From CAYVAP01 sp964343195 (GTDB lineage: Bacteria; Bacteroidota; Bacteroidia; J057): a DNA stretch of 40,961 nt. Under the pieces are notes generated by a model. The model worked only from the letters and a program-made list of their open reading frames with translations. It did not search any database and was not told the DNA's origin. Shown here piece after piece: positions 25,961-33,609 of this stretch. Every line of letters starts with the position of its first letter. Positions within the stretch are counted from its first letter, which is position 1. The position numbers were made by a program, and so were the translations under genes. The DNA is taken from positions 1 through 40,961 of the forward strand of contig CAYFIR010000054.1 in NCBI GenBank assembly GCA_964343195.1. Reading direction: 5' to 3'.

Positions 25961-25999
25961 ATAAAAGCCCTCCGAAAATATCCGGAAGGCTTTTATTAT
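25961..25999. terminator. Bidirectional terminator between the NtrC-type regulator and the T9SS cargo gene
   Basis: ATAAAAGCCCTCCG (25961-25974) pairs with CGGAAGGCTTTTAT (25983-25996); the A-rich and T-rich flanks make it work in both directions. It sits between two convergent genes. Confidence 0.88.
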
Positions 26000-26028
26000 T
26001 TGTGGAATGTTCCCCTGGGAATACGTCT

Positions 26029-26475
26029 CTATCGTACCAGGATCTTCACCACTGATGAATACATGCCGCTGGTAAGGCGTACAAAGTAAACACCAGGCAC
26101 CATGGTCTGAACGGGGAAGGTAACCTGCCCATTGCGCTCGCGGTCACTGCCAACCTGTGCAACTGCCTGAACCTGACCTTTCAAATCCAGTACTTCTACA
26201 CGGGAAGTGCCTACAAGTTCGTTATACCATACAGTGAGCAGTTCATCAACCACAGGGTTGGGAGCAACTGCCAGATCTGGGGAAGTTGCAGTACGCAATT
26301 CCATTGGCATCTGATTCGGCACTGCTGTTGAGGTACCCTTGTTCTCTTCAAAGATGGGGGTAAACACCAGTCCGGTAGTAGGGTCTCCTTCTACAGTCTG
26401 GGCATTCATTTTAGATACGCCCATAGAAAGAAGAACAAAGATGGCAAATGCGGCAACAAGGTATGACTTTTTCAT
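26029..26475 (-). CDS. Small secreted protein with T9SS type A sorting domain
   Basis: The 148-residue precursor has a signal peptide (MKKSYLVAAFAIFVLLSMGV, cleavage after about NAQ). A short acidic linker leads to the T9SS C-terminal domain from about residue 68: VAPNPVVDELLTVWY (the PNPxxxxL motif), VEVLDLKGQVQ (the xLxDxxGxxV motif), and the ending VPGVYFVRLTSG... VVKILVR. The domain directs export through the type IX system, then cleavage or anchoring at the cell surface. No enzymatic module precedes it, so it is essentially a sorting domain alone. Its promoter region contains a 32-bp palindrome. Confidence 0.9.
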   Translation of the reverse strand: MKKSYLVAAFAIFVLLSMGVSKMNAQTVEGDPTTGLVFTPIFEENKGTSTAVPNQMPMELRTATSPDLAVAPNPVVDELLTVWYNELVGTSRVEVLDLKGQVQAVAQVGSDRERNGQVTFPVQTMVPGVYFVRLTSGMYSSVVKILVR

Positions 26476-26522
26476 AATTACAAGATTAAGAGTTTGTGGT
26501 TGTTTATCAATTGTTTACGATA

Positions 26523-26552
26523 CAATTGTATGGAATTTCACAATAAAACAAA
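26523..26552 (-). promoter_or_regulatory. Promoter of the T9SS cargo gene (TTTG-N18-TACAATTG)
   Basis: On the minus strand TTTG (26552-26549) stands 18 nt before TACAATTG (26530-26523), one mismatch from the TAnnTTTG box. The -7 element lies inside the perfect 12-bp palindrome ATACAATTGTAT (26520-26531), and the -33 element inside the larger 32-bp palindrome. Confidence 0.5.
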
Positions 26553-26573
26553 AAAATATTTTTTTGTTTTATT
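26542..26573. repeat. Perfect 32-bp AT-rich palindrome
   Basis: The sequence AATAAAACAAAAAAA-TA-TTTTTTTGTTTTATT is its own reverse complement over all 32 bp. It lies in the 507-bp gene-free region between the T9SS cargo gene and the histidine kinase, and its minus-strand TTTG can serve as a -33 element. The rest of that region (26574-26982) is AT-rich, and I find no gene in it. Confidence 0.95.
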
Positions 26574-26982
26574 ATTATTCATTTTATGCATTAAATTTTC
26601 CAACATGATGCAATTACTGAAATCGCCTCAAAATCAACTACTTATCATTTGCGTGAATAATCAATAAAATCGCGCTTATTTAATTCCAAAATCGTTACAT
26701 AAATATCCAAATTAATCAAACTCCTTACTATCGTATAAATTGATATTTCAGTCTAAACCGTGATTGGCATCAAAAAGGGACAAAAAGACCCAGATTATTT
26801 TTATTTGAATCCTGAAAAGTCTCATGTGGAGAAACTTTACCATACCATTTACGCAGAAAAAATTACAGTTCATCCCGCCACAGCGTCCGATCAGCCCATA
26901 CCAGCAAAACTAGTCGCATCTGGGCTAGACAATCTGTGTCACTTTTCATAAATTGAACTTCCGTTCATCCAAAGACTACCTA

Positions 26983-29094
26983 ATGGTACGTAAGTTCAGT
27001 ACGATCCTCCCTCTGGTTTTCTTTTTTTCAGCCATTTCCGCATTTGCCCAAAGTCCTCGTGATAGCCTCATGGAAGTGTATCGCTATGGTGAAGGAACAG
27101 GTAAATTTGAGGCAATGCTCAGGCTTGCTGAAAGCTATATGTCTGATTCTGTGAGCTTTTCGGTGCAGCTCTGTGAAGAAGTGTTACAGGAGGCCCAGAA
27201 AAAAGACGAGATCAGGTTCAAGATCATGGCATATGACCTCATGGGTAGAGGATATGTCTATCAGGGGCAAAATGTAATTGCTGCCGACCTCTTCGAGAGA
27301 GCCCTGAGGTATAGCAAGGAAACAGAGTATCTCGACCACTATGGTCACCTGGTGAATTCACTGGGAGTACTATATCAGCAGATTGGCCGATATGAAGACG
27401 CCCTTTATAATCTCCTGGAGTCAAAAAAATGGTGGGAAGACCACGACGATGAACTCCGATTGACCTACACCCTCATCAATCTGGGGAATCTACAGATACA
27501 GCTGAATAAACTGGATCAGGCAAAACCCGTACTGGAGGAATGCCTTGCAAACTCCTTAAGACTCAACATCCTCAACCTAGTGGTGATGTCCTATAATGGT
27601 CTTGGGAGCATCCAGGAAATCAGAGAAAATTATCATCAGGCCATGGAGTTGTATGAAAAGGCCTACAACTTCCAGCAGGAAAACAATCTGCCTGCCTCGC
27701 TGGCCATTTCATCTCTGGGCAACATTCACAACATTCTCATCGAGCAGGGGCAGGACGGCCGTGCCCAGCAGTACTATCTCAAGGCCCTGGGACTGGCAGA
27801 GGAGACTCAACAACAGCCGGTCCTGCAACGTCTGCTCAAGCAGCGGGCTGATGCATTTTTAAAACGCGGAAGCCTGGATCAGGCCATTGAACTATACCTT
27901 CAAAGCCTGAACTCTGCGGAAAAAATGGGGCTTAAAAAAGAAGCCGAAGAAATTTACGCCCAGCTGACCAAGTGCTACGAAACCAAAGGCGACTTCCAGA
28001 CGGCCCTCTTCTTCCATGAACGATTTGCGGAAATGCGCCATGAACGATATGAAGAAGTGAGCAGCCAGCGCATTCATGAACTTCAGACCCGATATCAACT
28101 GGAGGAAATGGAAGCCAGTATCCAAAGTTTGCAGGAGGAAAAAAAGCGGCAACAAACCCAAAACCTCATCCTGCTACTGGTCATCACTGCAGTTAGCATC
28201 GCCCTGATTGCGCTGTATTCCCGCTATCAGTACAAGCAACGGGCTGAGAAAGTCCTGACGGACCGCAATGTGGAAATCGAGAAGCAGAATGAGATTATCC
28301 TGAGACGGAGCAAAGAGATTCTGAATCAGAACCACCTGCTGGAAGGACAGTCCGGAAAAATCAAGCTTCAAAACCGAAAACTCACGGAAGTGAATGAGGA
28401 ACTGGAGCAACTGGCCTATGCTGTTTCACATGACTTGCGCGAACCCCTCCGGACTATCAACAGCTACCAGGGTCTCCTCATCAGGAGATATGAGGACAAA
28501 CTGGATGATGCCGGTAAAGAATTTTTGAGGTATGCGGCGGACGGCACCAACAGACTACAGGCACTCGTCACAGATATGCTGGATTATAGCAGGCTGGGAA
28601 GAAATACTGCTCCACAGGAGTCCGTAGACCTGAATGACCTCATGGATCAACTTTACCAGCATATTCGACCAGCGGTCAAAGAAAAGAATGGCAGCATCAA
28701 CATCGAGCACCTTCCTACTGTATTGGGCCGGGGAACAGAGCTATTCCTGCTGTTTCAGAACCTGATTTCCAACAGCCTGAAGTTTGCCCATCCTGAGCGT
28801 CCCCCACGGATCAACATTTCCTACGAGAAGAAGGGGGCCAATTACCAAATCAGGGTTGAGGACAATGGCATCGGAATTCCCATGAGTGAGAAGGAGCGTA
28901 TTTTCCGGATCTTCTACCGATACGGGGACAATGGACAGCCAGGGACCGGAGTAGGGCTTGCGATCTGCAAGAAGGTGGTACGAAACCATGATGGGACCAT
29001 TGAGGTATCATCCAAAATGGACCAGGGAAGCACATTCATTGTTACCTTGCCTACCGATGGAGTTACCCGTAAAACCCTGGGGCCAGAAGCCTGA
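26983..29094 (+). CDS. TPR-containing sensor histidine kinase
   Basis: From the ATG at 26983 the product has 703 residues. A signal peptide (cleaved after about AFAQ) leads into a periplasmic array of about six TPR units (residues 35-370). A TM helix (about 392-413) is followed by a coiled coil (about 415-470). The HisKA domain carries the phospho-acceptor His483 in SHDLREPLR, and the ATPase domain has the N box with Asn593 and Asn597 (NLISNSLKF), the DNGIGIP G1 box (Asp627) and GTGVGLAICKKV. It is a complete kinase without a receiver domain, so it must signal to a separate regulator. The frame also extends to a TTG at 26953, but ATG gives a better signal peptide. Confidence 0.93.
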   Translation: MVRKFSTILPLVFFFSAISAFAQSPRDSLMEVYRYGEGTGKFEAMLRLAESYMSDSVSFSVQLCEEVLQEAQKKDEIRFKIMAYDLMGRGYVYQGQNVIAADLFERALRYSKETEYLDHYGHLVNSLGVLYQQIGRYEDALYNLLESKKWWEDHDDELRLTYTLINLGNLQIQLNKLDQAKPVLEECLANSLRLNILNLVVMSYNGLGSIQEIRENYHQAMELYEKAYNFQQENNLPASLAISSLGNIHNILIEQGQDGRAQQYYLKALGLAEETQQQPVLQRLLKQRADAFLKRGSLDQAIELYLQSLNSAEKMGLKKEAEEIYAQLTKCYETKGDFQTALFFHERFAEMRHERYEEVSSQRIHELQTRYQLEEMEASIQSLQEEKKRQQTQNLILLLVITAVSIALIALYSRYQYKQRAEKVLTDRNVEIEKQNEIILRRSKEILNQNHLLEGQSGKIKLQNRKLTEVNEELEQLAYAVSHDLREPLRTINSYQGLLIRRYEDKLDDAGKEFLRYAADGTNRLQALVTDMLDYSRLGRNTAPQESVDLNDLMDQLYQHIRPAVKEKNGSINIEHLPTVLGRGTELFLLFQNLISNSLKFAHPERPPRINISYEKKGANYQIRVEDNGIGIPMSEKERIFRIFYRYGDNGQPGTGVGLAICKKVVRNHDGTIEVSSKMDQGSTFIVTLPTDGVTRKTLGPEA

Positions 29095-29130
29095 GAACTT
29101 CATCCCTAATCCTTGACACCCCCTATCATC

Positions 29131-29856
29131 ATGGGAAAAATCCATGCTATTCAATTCTGGACAGCCTGTTTGTTGGGTATGTTCATGCTACACTCCTGTC
29201 AGTCAACCACCCAGAACCAGACGGAGTCAGCTTCCCAATCGCAGACCTCGGATTCATTGCCTACCTCTCGCAGTTCTGGTGGAGAGCATGATACTACCGG
29301 AAACACCATCCTGGTCCTGGGAAACAGCATTGCCGCAGGATATGGCCTGCAATTGGAGCAATCCTTCCCCAGTCTCTTGCAAAACCGGATTGACTCCCTG
29401 GGCCTGGATTATCAGGTAGTGAATGCCGGCCTTAGCGGAGAAACTACCACGGCGGGAGTCAACAGGCTGCCCTGGTTGCTACGGCAACCCGTTGATATAC
29501 TCATCATTGAACTGGGAGGAAATGACGGTCTCCGAGGGATAGATCCATCTGTGACGGAGCAAAACCTGCTCAAGATGATCGACCTGGCACGAGCAAAATA
29601 TCCACAGATTGAGATCATCCTCTGTGGGATGCTGGCCCCCCCCAACATGGGCCCTGCTTACACCGAGCCGTTTCAGGCAGTATTTGACAAAGTCGCCGAC
29701 GAAAAACAGACCTTACTGGTCCCCTTTATCCTGGAGGGAGTCGCCGGAATCCCAGGACTCAACCAGGAGGATGGGATACATCCCACTCCAGCAGGCCAGG
29801 TCATAGTTGCCGATAATGTCTGGCAGATTCTGGCCCCTCTGCTAGGAAAGTCCTGA
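29131..29856 (+). CDS. SGNH/GDSL hydrolase lipoprotein (TesA-like arylesterase)
   Basis: The 241-residue product starts at the ATG at 29131 and has a lipoprotein signal peptide (LHSCQS). After a Ser/Thr-rich linker the SGNH blocks follow: LGNSIAAGYGL (block I, with GNS in place of the usual GDS but retaining the catalytic Ser), NAGLSGETT (Gly), ELGGNDGLRG (Asn) and DGIHPTPAGQ (Asp and His). This matches the TesA/arylesterase class that hydrolyses acyl esters or lysophospholipids in the periplasm. It follows the kinase gene by 36 bp and is probably cotranscribed with it. The frame extends six codons to a TTG at 29113, which is less likely. Confidence 0.9.
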   Translation: MGKIHAIQFWTACLLGMFMLHSCQSTTQNQTESASQSQTSDSLPTSRSSGGEHDTTGNTILVLGNSIAAGYGLQLEQSFPSLLQNRIDSLGLDYQVVNAGLSGETTTAGVNRLPWLLRQPVDILIIELGGNDGLRGIDPSVTEQNLLKMIDLARAKYPQIEIILCGMLAPPNMGPAYTEPFQAVFDKVADEKQTLLVPFILEGVAGIPGLNQEDGIHPTPAGQVIVADNVWQILAPLLGKS

Positions 29857-30062
29857 AGCCCTCGCCCCTAGGGACAGCAAGACAAACAGCTGATTACCAA
29901 TACCTTAAACCCCTCTCATTGTACGGTTTCTTCAGGATGAGAGCTAAAAAACAGGTTCTGCCTCGTAAATAACGTCAGTTTCGGGTTTTATTTCTCCTAA
30001 GGGACTGGTGTGTCGCCTTCAGCGGGACCTACCTTTTTTCAAAAAAAGGTAGGCCAAAAAAC

Positions 30063-30137
30063 TTCGGCATTTCAGGCTTCCCTGCAAGCCGCCCCGAGCG
30101 CCAAATGCCGGGCCAGCGCCGCCCCAAGCTTGCTTTA
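30063..30137. repeat. 75-bp direct repeat, copy 1
   Basis: This copy runs from TTCGGCATTTCAGGCT to GCTTGCTTTA. It matches copy 2 at 30288-30362 with only a few substitutions over the full length. The internal GGCATTT/AAATGCC arms can form a hairpin. Confidence 0.9.
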
Positions 30138-30287
30138 TAGCTTTTTTTTAAGGGGTTTTGAAAACAGGCAGGTTTCTCTCTGCGTCCTTGCGCCTACCGC
30201 TATGCGGCATCTTCGATCTGCGTGAGAATAATATGCGGCGTATTATTCTTCAAATTGCTGCCCTACAAAAGAAGTAAGCAAGAAAAG

Positions 30288-30362
30288 TTCGGCATTTCAG
30301 GCTGCCCTACAAGCCGCCCCGAGCGCCAAATGCCGGGCCAACGCCGCCCCAGGCTTGCTTTA
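30288..30362. repeat. 75-bp direct repeat, copy 2
   Basis: This is the second copy of the element at 30063-30137, in the same orientation and 225 bp further on. The flanks of the two copies differ, which indicates a dispersed element, not a simple tandem duplication. Confidence 0.9.
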
Positions 30363-30463
30363 GGTTGCCTGTTCCAATTGGAATTGAAGCCCAGAAACTC
30401 AAAATTCACGTTAAATGGGCAGAACCTGTTTTGACATTTCAGTCTTGCTGAAGGATTGCGATG

Positions 30464-31834
30464 CTACTCCGACACGAAGTTTTCCACGTTTTCATGGATG
30501 TACATCTCATCCTGAATGCTGTCTGCGGAAATGTTTTCCAGGAAGATATTTTTCACGGGGAGTTCCGCCTGTGCCATGATTCGTGAGATGAACTTTACAT
30601 CCTTGGACTGGAAATTGGTCAGATGGATGTCTTCGATGGGAGTAAGTTTGCGCTCGTAGGTAGGGACCAGGTTGCGCCACTGATACAGGACGTCGGTCTC
30701 AATGCCGAGGATGCCCTGGTCGATCTTGCCAGACACGATGTTGCTTACGTAGATGTCCTTCACGTAGCCGCCTCGGCGCTCATTGGTTTTGATATATACC
30801 AGGTGGTAGAGCTTGGCACCGTCTTCTACTTCGCAGCTATCCATGAAAACCCGCTCCACTCCGCCGGACAGTTCGCTGCCGATGGCCAGTAGTTGGTGGC
30901 CGTTTTTCACGAGACAGTTTCGGATCACGAGGTCTTTGGTGGGGGTATTCAGGCGCCAGGCATCCTGATTCCGGCCAGATTTGACCGCGATGGCATCGTC
31001 GCCCTGGTCAAAGACACAGTCTTCGATGAGCATTTTCTGGCTCATCTCAGGATCTACGCCATCGTTGTTGTGTCCGTGGGCAAATACGTTCACCTTGCGG
31101 ATCACCACATTGGTGGATTGATAGGGGTGGATCACCCAGAAGGGGCTGTTGGTGATGGTCACGCCTTCCAGCAGTACATTTTCACAGCGGTTGAACTGGA
31201 TGAAGTGCGGGCGCAGGTGGGAGCTGTCATCCACCATGACCCGTTCTTCTACGGGCACGTCCTGGGCCGCCATGTGGTAGAGCCGCGCCAGGCTGTTCAT
31301 GTGCGGGCGGGGACGGGCAAACCAGACTTCCCAGACGTCCATTTGGGCTTTCAGTTCTCCTTGCCCGGTGATGGCGACGTTTTCACATTCGAAGGCATAG
31401 ATCAGGGGCGAATAGTTGTAACACTCCATGCCTTCCCAGGTGGTGTGTACCGCTGGCAGATAGTCCGCTGGATCACCCGAAAAAAGCAGGGTCGCCCCTT
31501 CTTCCAGGTGCAGGTTCACATGGCTTTTGAAGTGGATTTTACCTGTCAGCCATTCGCCACTGGGAACGACCACCACTCCCCCACCCTGGCTGGAGGCGGC
31601 GTCCATGGCAGCAGCGATGGCCTCGGTGGTTTTCTGCTGATCGCCCTGGACAGCGCCGAAGTCCGTGATGGGCAGGCGCTGACAGGCGCTGAAATCGGGA
31701 ACATTGATCTGAACCTCTCCAAAGGGAGCTGTTACCGAGATTTTCTCGATGCTCGGCTTCTCCGGCGCTGGCTCAGAACAGGCGAACCACAGGAGGGAAA
31801 AGGTGATGAGTAGGTAGCTGGTTATTGTTTTCAT
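30464..31834 (-). CDS. GH28 family pectinase (polygalacturonase-like), lipoprotein
   Basis: The 456-residue protein has a lipoprotein signal (LLWFACSEP) and a right-handed beta-helix of GH28 type. Family landmarks are ITDFGAVQGD and GGGVVVVPSGEW near the N-terminus, NNDGVDPE and QGDDAIAVKSG for the catalytic aspartates, GHQLLAIGSELSGG corresponding to the GHG region, and VYIKTN in place of RIK. It should hydrolyse alpha-galacturonosyl bonds in pectin, possibly rhamnogalacturonan. It is the third gene of an operon with the SGNH and CE12 esterases (36 and 56 bp gaps). Confidence 0.93.
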   Translation of the reverse strand: MKTITSYLLITFSLLWFACSEPAPEKPSIEKISVTAPFGEVQINVPDFSACQRLPITDFGAVQGDQQKTTEAIAAAMDAASSQGGGVVVVPSGEWLTGKIHFKSHVNLHLEEGATLLFSGDPADYLPAVHTTWEGMECYNYSPLIYAFECENVAITGQGELKAQMDVWEVWFARPRPHMNSLARLYHMAAQDVPVEERVMVDDSSHLRPHFIQFNRCENVLLEGVTITNSPFWVIHPYQSTNVVIRKVNVFAHGHNNDGVDPEMSQKMLIEDCVFDQGDDAIAVKSGRNQDAWRLNTPTKDLVIRNCLVKNGHQLLAIGSELSGGVERVFMDSCEVEDGAKLYHLVYIKTNERRGGYVKDIYVSNIVSGKIDQGILGIETDVLYQWRNLVPTYERKLTPIEDIHLTNFQSKDVKFISRIMAQAELPVKNIFLENISADSIQDEMYIHENVENFVSE

Positions 31835-31870
31835 CTTGAATTATTGAGATCGTGAGATAAGCGGCTTTGC

Positions 31871-32632
31871 TCAGAGGGCCTTGATGATTGGTTGTACCAC
31901 TTCTACCCATCGCTGGTACCCTGCGGGGGTGAGGTGGACGCCGTCTCGGGTCAGGGACTCCTCCATGTCGCCATTTTCATCCACAAAGGCGGCATGCAGG
32001 TCGATCAGTTCGTAAGGGTTTGCTGCTTCCTGCTCCTGCAGGATCTGGTTGACCTTCAGGATATCCACCTTCAGAAAATCCCGCCGGGTAGGGAGCACCG
32101 TGCAGACGAAAGTCCGGGTTTCCGGCAGTCGTTTGTGCAGGGTCTGGGCGATGTTGACGATGTTTTCGCCCACATAGGTTGGGGAGGGAATGGTATGTTC
32201 ATACAGGAGGTCTGGGCGGCCATGGGCTTCGTGGTGGTAGTTGAAGAGGTCGTTGATGCCAATCAGCAAAAAAACCGCGCGCGGTTTGTAGTACACCAGT
32301 TCGTCCAGCCGGGCCAGGACGCCGTCGGTCACATCGCCCGCGATGCCACGGTTGCGGACATGGGCCACGCCAAATTTTTCGCTCCAGTCTCTCCCCTGCT
32401 CGGTGATGCTGTTCCCCACCAACACGATATCGCCTACTTCCAGCGGATCTTCCCGAAAGGCCGCGATTCGCTGACGATAGTGGTTCTCTGTCCAGTTGTT
32501 GTGGTATTTCACCTTCGCATCAGCCGAGGGATAGAGGTCGGCAGAATTGGGCTCTTTGCGCTGAGAGGCACATCCCAGGACTATGAGGATCAGGGCGAGA
32601 GATGATAGAAGGGGAAGGAGTGGTTTGTTCAT
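31871..32632 (-). CDS. SGNH/GDSL hydrolase lipoprotein (carbohydrate-esterase-like)
   Basis: From the ATG at 32632 the product has 253 residues and a lipoprotein signal (LILIVLGCAS); a 15-codon upstream extension to 32677 would spoil that signal. The SGNH blocks are VLVGNSITEQG (catalytic Ser), NRGIAGDVTDGV (Gly), IGINDLF (Asn) and TRDGVHLTPAGY (Asp/His). This GNSIT subgroup includes sialate and carbohydrate acetylesterases and platelet-activating-factor acetylhydrolase-like proteins. Its place between a CE12 esterase and GH28 suggests removal of acetyl groups from pectin, which is contextual inference. Confidence 0.88.
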   Translation of the reverse strand: MNKPLLPLLSSLALILIVLGCASQRKEPNSADLYPSADAKVKYHNNWTENHYRQRIAAFREDPLEVGDIVLVGNSITEQGRDWSEKFGVAHVRNRGIAGDVTDGVLARLDELVYYKPRAVFLLIGINDLFNYHHEAHGRPDLLYEHTIPSPTYVGENIVNIAQTLHKRLPETRTFVCTVLPTRRDFLKVDILKVNQILQEQEAANPYELIDLHAAFVDENGDMEESLTRDGVHLTPAGYQRWVEVVQPIIKAL

Positions 32633-32688
32633 GTGGGAATCATATAGAAGAAATAAATGCAGAAAACATCTTTTCAAATCCTAATCTC

Positions 32689-33456
32689 TCACTTCACCGC
32701 CTCCGCCAACCCACAGCCTTCCAGTTTCCTGAGGGCCTCAGCGACCAGTTTGGCATTGATAATGGCTCCTTCTTCTGTCGTATGGGTGTGGTCTTCGAGA
32801 AATAGATTTTTGGATACGTATTCCTGCCCCAATTCCTCGTATTTGCTGGCGACCAGGTCATTGAGGTCGATGAAGTAGGCCCCTTCCATCTCGGCGGCTT
32901 CTCTGGCCCACTTGACGTAGCTGTCGGTACTTCTGATCACGGAGTCTCCCTCCCACTGATTTCTGGCCACCAGGGAGCATACGATGGGAATGGCTCCCTT
33001 GGCCTTGGTGTCGGCGATGTACTTGCGGATGTACCAGCCATAGGATTTCACGATCTCCCGCCGTCCGGTGATCATGTTGTCGATCTGCTCGAATTCTTCA
33101 CCATTGCCCTTGATCGAACCTCTGGCCCGGTGGTTGTCGTTGATGGCGCTGCCATCGTTGTGCCCAAACTGGATGATGACGTAGTCTCCAGAGTCCAACT
33201 GATCGTGGACATCATTCCACAAACCTTCTGAAATGTAGGACCGGCTGCTTCGGCCTCCACGGGCGCGATTGACCACAGCGACCTGGGTGGTGTCCAGTTC
33301 ATCGGCCAGAAATGCTCCCCAGCCCCAAAGGCCGGTTCGGGGACCTGAGCCACGGCTTACGGTGGAGTCTCCGACCAGATAGACGGTGGGTTTTTCGGAT
33401 TGGGGGATCGTGAAGAGCATCGCGATCAGCGAAAAAATAATGGTCTTAAAGGTCAT
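32689..33456 (-). CDS. CE12 rhamnogalacturonan acetylesterase
   Basis: The 255-residue protein matches the CE12 (RhgT/YesT-like) SGNH esterases. It shows VYLVGDSTVSRGSG (catalytic Ser), a Gly block at NRARGGRSSRSYI, QFGHNDGS (Asn) and LFLEDHTHTTEEGA with Asp and His. The N-terminus is a short hydrophobic segment (FKTIIFSLIAMLFTI), likely a cleaved signal peptide. CE12 enzymes remove O-acetyl groups from galacturonate in rhamnogalacturonan-I so that backbone hydrolases can act. It heads the minus-strand operon and is divergent from the second GH28 gene, with 153 bp between the starts. Confidence 0.93.
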   Translation of the reverse strand: MTFKTIIFSLIAMLFTIPQSEKPTVYLVGDSTVSRGSGPRTGLWGWGAFLADELDTTQVAVVNRARGGRSSRSYISEGLWNDVHDQLDSGDYVIIQFGHNDGSAINDNHRARGSIKGNGEEFEQIDNMITGRREIVKSYGWYIRKYIADTKAKGAIPIVCSLVARNQWEGDSVIRSTDSYVKWAREAAEMEGAYFIDLNDLVASKYEELGQEYVSKNLFLEDHTHTTEEGAIINAKLVAEALRKLEGCGLAEAVK

Positions 33457-33550
33457 GTAGATGAAAGTGAAATTTTGACGAAGGTTTTATTCACGACATT
33501 ACCTCAAAAAATATCACTCAAAATCCTACCTGCTGTTCTGCTCCGTTGGG

Positions 33551-33581
33551 TTGTCCGATGCATTCCGCTTGAGTAGATTTG
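33551..33581 (+). promoter_or_regulatory. Promoter of the second GH28 gene (TTG-N20-TAGATTTG)
   Basis: TTG (33551-33553) stands 20 nt before an exact -7 box TAGATTTG (33574-33581). The predicted start near 33588 gives a leader of about 20 nt before the ATG at 33610 and rules out the TTG codon at 33583 as the start. Confidence 0.75.
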
Positions 33582-33609
33582 TTTGAACCCCGCAAATATT
33601 ACCTCGCAT

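Larger units (their letters stand above)
29857..30463. other. Repeat-rich gene-free stretch
   Basis: No gene is supportable here; the open frames at 30010 and 30222 lie inside repeats. The stretch holds an inverted repeat CCTACCTTTTTT/AAAAAAGGTAGG (30028-30053), two copies of a 75-bp repeat, and a hairpin AGAATAATA-TGCGGCG-TATTATTCT (30225-30249). Short strings such as CTCTGCGTCCTTGCG near 30178 look like known dispersed intergenic repeat material. Confidence 0.75.

Noticed and set aside
26760..26951. Open frame of 63 codons (GTG start) before the histidine kinase
   Set aside because: No recognisable features and no terminator or promoter; the sequence is AT-rich like its surroundings. A real small protein cannot be fully excluded.
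30010..30434. Two open frames of about 70 codons each
   Set aside because: Both lie across the 75-bp repeats, and their translations are just the repeat read in frame.
30893..31813. 306-codon open frame antisense to the GH28 gene
   Set aside because: It is the complement of a well-supported GC-rich gene, and its His/Val/Gly-rich translation matches no family.
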